Shown here in pieces: positions 61,745 to 64,000 of a DNA stretch of 64,000 nt (positions are counted from its first letter, which is position 1; each line of letters begins with the position of its first letter). The notes beneath the pieces are model-generated. The model made no database searches and was not told where the DNA came from. It saw nothing but the letters and a program-made list of their open reading frames with translations. Source of the DNA: Atriophallophorus winterbourni (Eukaryota > Platyhelminthes > Trematoda > Plagiorchiida > Microphallidae). The stretch lies in contig JACCGJ010010473.1 of NCBI GenBank assembly GCA_013407085.1, positions 209,688 through 273,687 on the forward strand, read 5' to 3'. Position numbers and translations under genes: made by a program.

Positions 61745-64000
61745 TTGTTCAATTCAATTCAATTCAATGGTCTAAAAAGCATATAGCTTTACGAAAAACC
61801 ACATAATAATATTGGTATCATGATTAACTTAAGTAGTTGAAACGGGATTTGTTTGCTTATCGAGCAGTTCAGCAGCTAGGTAAAAATCGATATGGCAGAA
61901 ACTGTTTTCGATCGGTTGGATCGCACTTCTAAATACATGGGGTTACGATGTATAGTTTACTCCGATGCATGGACTCAAAGTTCAAAGCTGTAGTGGTGTA
62001 GAATATATAGGTTCAATGTTTGGATGGGTCGACATAAATTTGTCCAAGTTTGATTTGAATATATCCAAGTTAGGTGAATGTGCAACATAGGGGGTAGGGA
62101 GTTCCATGTAAAACATACACGTACAGAATAAAAATTCCTTCGACATTTCAGTCTCCAGTCGGGAATAAGTATTGTGTAGTCATGACTCCGACTGCTTCGG
62201 GTGGTAGTCGTGTGAATAGTTTATTCAAGGGATGGTTGGGGTATGCAATATATTGAACGTAAGAATCAAATCAAATCTAAGACGGTGGTAGCGAGAGTCG
62301 AAGAGATTGAGACTTGTAATACGATCTTCGTATTGTTTGTGACTTAAAACATGTACGAGCTTGCTGATATATTCTCTGCAAGAGACTGATGTCCTTCTGT
62401 AGCCATGGTGACCAAGCCTAAACGCATACTCTATAGGTGGCCTCAAGTTTGCTTCGTGAATCTCCCGAAAATGCGTTTTAGCAGAAGCATTACTCCTGAC
62501 GTATTTTCATAGACAGCTGTGGCGTTATGTGACGGTTTCAAAGTGCTGCTCATCAATTTACCAAACTCTTTCTCCTTGTCAGTGCTCTCACGAATATGGG
62601 AACCAAGGATGTAAGTGTACTCGAAATGTTTTCCAACAGTCAATACCTTGCTTTTTCTGACATTGAAAGTTAGTTCATCTCTAACTCGCCAGACGTGTAA
62701 GGCATTGAGTTCCAGCTTAAGGTGTCTGTAATCCTCAGTTGTGTGTACTTGTTTCCAAAGCTTGATGCCATTCGCAAAAAAATAAGATTTTGCCGCGAAC
62801 AAGTTTAAGTAAGTCGTAGATCACGAAAAGATTTGGTTCAAACATTGATCCCTGCGGCACTTCAATCGTTACTGCAATGGGTCGTGACAAAGCACCATCA
62901 ACCCTTACTCGAATGACACGTTCGCAAAGATAATCCTCCAATCATGCTAGTAATGAACCATTGATTCCACATTGCTTTATTTTTTATAGTATCAGACTGT
63001 GGTTGACACGATCGAATGCTTTTGACACATCAAGGTATCAAGTGTGTATGGTGAAACCTTTGTCTACAGCTGGTTCTCAGTCATCGAGGGCTAGCAGAAG
63101 GTTTGAAAGGCTAGAGTGTATTTTTCTGAAGCCGTGTTGTTCGACTGCGAGCAAGCAATTGTCTTTCAGATGTTTGCTACTAGGCGCTCCATCACTTTAG
63201 AGATCACCGGTAGTAGTGTCGATAGTCGTATCCTTTGAAACGGTTTCCTTCTTTGAGGATGGGAATAATCATGCCACTGTTCTTTTCACAGGGGACGAAA
63301 CTTTAGTTTAAAGAGAGATCGCTCAAGTAGGTGAGGGGCGTACACAAAGTATTAACACAGTTTTTGAGTATTAGTGGGGTTATTTCGTCAGCTCGGGGAT
63401 TTTGTTTCTTGCTGAGATGTAGCAATATGCGAAGGACACTGTCCGAGGTAATAGTTAGTTGTTATAGAACGTTTTCGGGTAAGATTACGGGAGTTAAGAG
63501 ACAGGTAACGGTGTTTCGTGGGCTGAAGACAGTGGAGAAAAATGGACTAGAACTTCGGCGGATTGCGATGCTGTGATTGTTGTTCCATCATTTGTCTTTA
63601 AAGCGGCAACCCCTGGTTTAACCCTAGACCGGTTATTTATGATCTGATAGAGAATTTTGGGGGTTGATTCCATTTTGTGTTTCTAATAATTCAATTTGTC
63701 ATAATGACAAGTTTGTTCACCTTATTTCTCAACAAACGGAATGTCTCCCAACTCTCAACAGTGGTATCATGCCGATGAGCTAGCCATGCATTATTTTGCA
63801 AAGTCAAACTTTTTCGTGTTTGGCTTCTCAGCTTAAAAGTATTTCCCCTTTTTGCACTTTTGGAACAAGATGAGAGTGCATTTGAAGGGCAAATTTAAGT
63901 TCTTTTATCATCCACTGCACGTTGTCGGACTTAAGACCAGGGTCTGTGGCGTTCGTGAGAATAGTTTTAAGATGTAAAAAGTCAATTTTTCTTATCAGCT
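61745..64000 (-). mobile_element. CR1-like LINE, decayed, runs off the window
   Basis: The 3' end is at left: three ATTCA units (AATTCAATTCAATTCAATGG, 61750-61770) and GGTCTAAAAAGCATATAGC. Minus-strand segments in order toward 64000: C-terminal HRLRFDLILTFNILHTP (62.3 kb), DELTFNVRKSKVLTVGKHFE (62.7 kb), DGALSRPIAVTIEVPQGSMF (62.9 kb, the PQG motif), the AFDRVNHS-type palm region (63.0 kb), an IISKVMER-like segment (63.2 kb) and, near 63.7 kb, the LLRNKVNKL-like linker seen in the 42-kb element. Many frameshifts. The endonuclease would lie beyond the right edge. Confidence 0.8.

Noticed and set aside
1..64000. tRNA, rRNA and CRISPR arrays
   Set aside because: None recognised by eye on either strand; a tRNAscan/Infernal run would be needed to exclude degenerate tRNA-derived repeats.

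Overview
This is eukaryotic DNA: AT-rich, intron-rich and dense in non-LTR retrotransposon remains. CR1-like and RTE-like LINE fragments, hammerhead-ribozyme-bearing repeats and a 31-base intron together suggest a flatworm, most likely a digenean fluke. That placement is inference. No prokaryotic gene organisation is seen. I recognise four cellular genes or gene parts.

Left part (1-11 kb). Two exons of an NXF/TAP-like mRNA export factor (+, about 1214-1968) carry its NTF2-like domain and are separated by a 31-nt intron. A minus-strand gene (about 10069 down to 6856) encodes two tandem DUF1330-like dimeric alpha/beta-barrel modules. Between and beside them lie dispersed repeats, LINE fragments and a TATC microsatellite.

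Middle (11-32 kb). Mostly old repeats: CR1-like 3' ends on both strands, an RTE-like element at 29.4-31.6 kb, an inverted repeat with two 175-bp arms at 24.7-25.1 kb, and a dispersed repeat family whose core folds as a type I hammerhead ribozyme. One intact small gene, 19508-20302 (+), encodes a protein with two C2HC zinc fingers (ZC2HC1/ZNF474 type).

Right part (32.6-58.3 kb). A complete Notch-type receptor gene runs on the + strand. I could chain nine exons with every splice phase in agreement, from a signal-peptide exon (32754) to the stop codon (58241), followed by a polyadenylation signal. The predicted protein is about 1011 aa: signal peptide, only three EGF repeats, three LNR modules, a heterodimerisation-like domain without a furin motif, one membrane segment, a RAM-type W-x-P motif, a reduced ankyrin domain and a short Ser-rich tail. 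This miniature Notch with almost no ligand-binding ectodomain is the most interesting object in the window. Its two longest introns host antisense LINEs (39.7-42.7 kb, and a nest at 48.3-55.6 kb).

The right end (58.3-64 kb) holds RTE-like and foldback repeats and a decayed CR1-like LINE that runs off the window.
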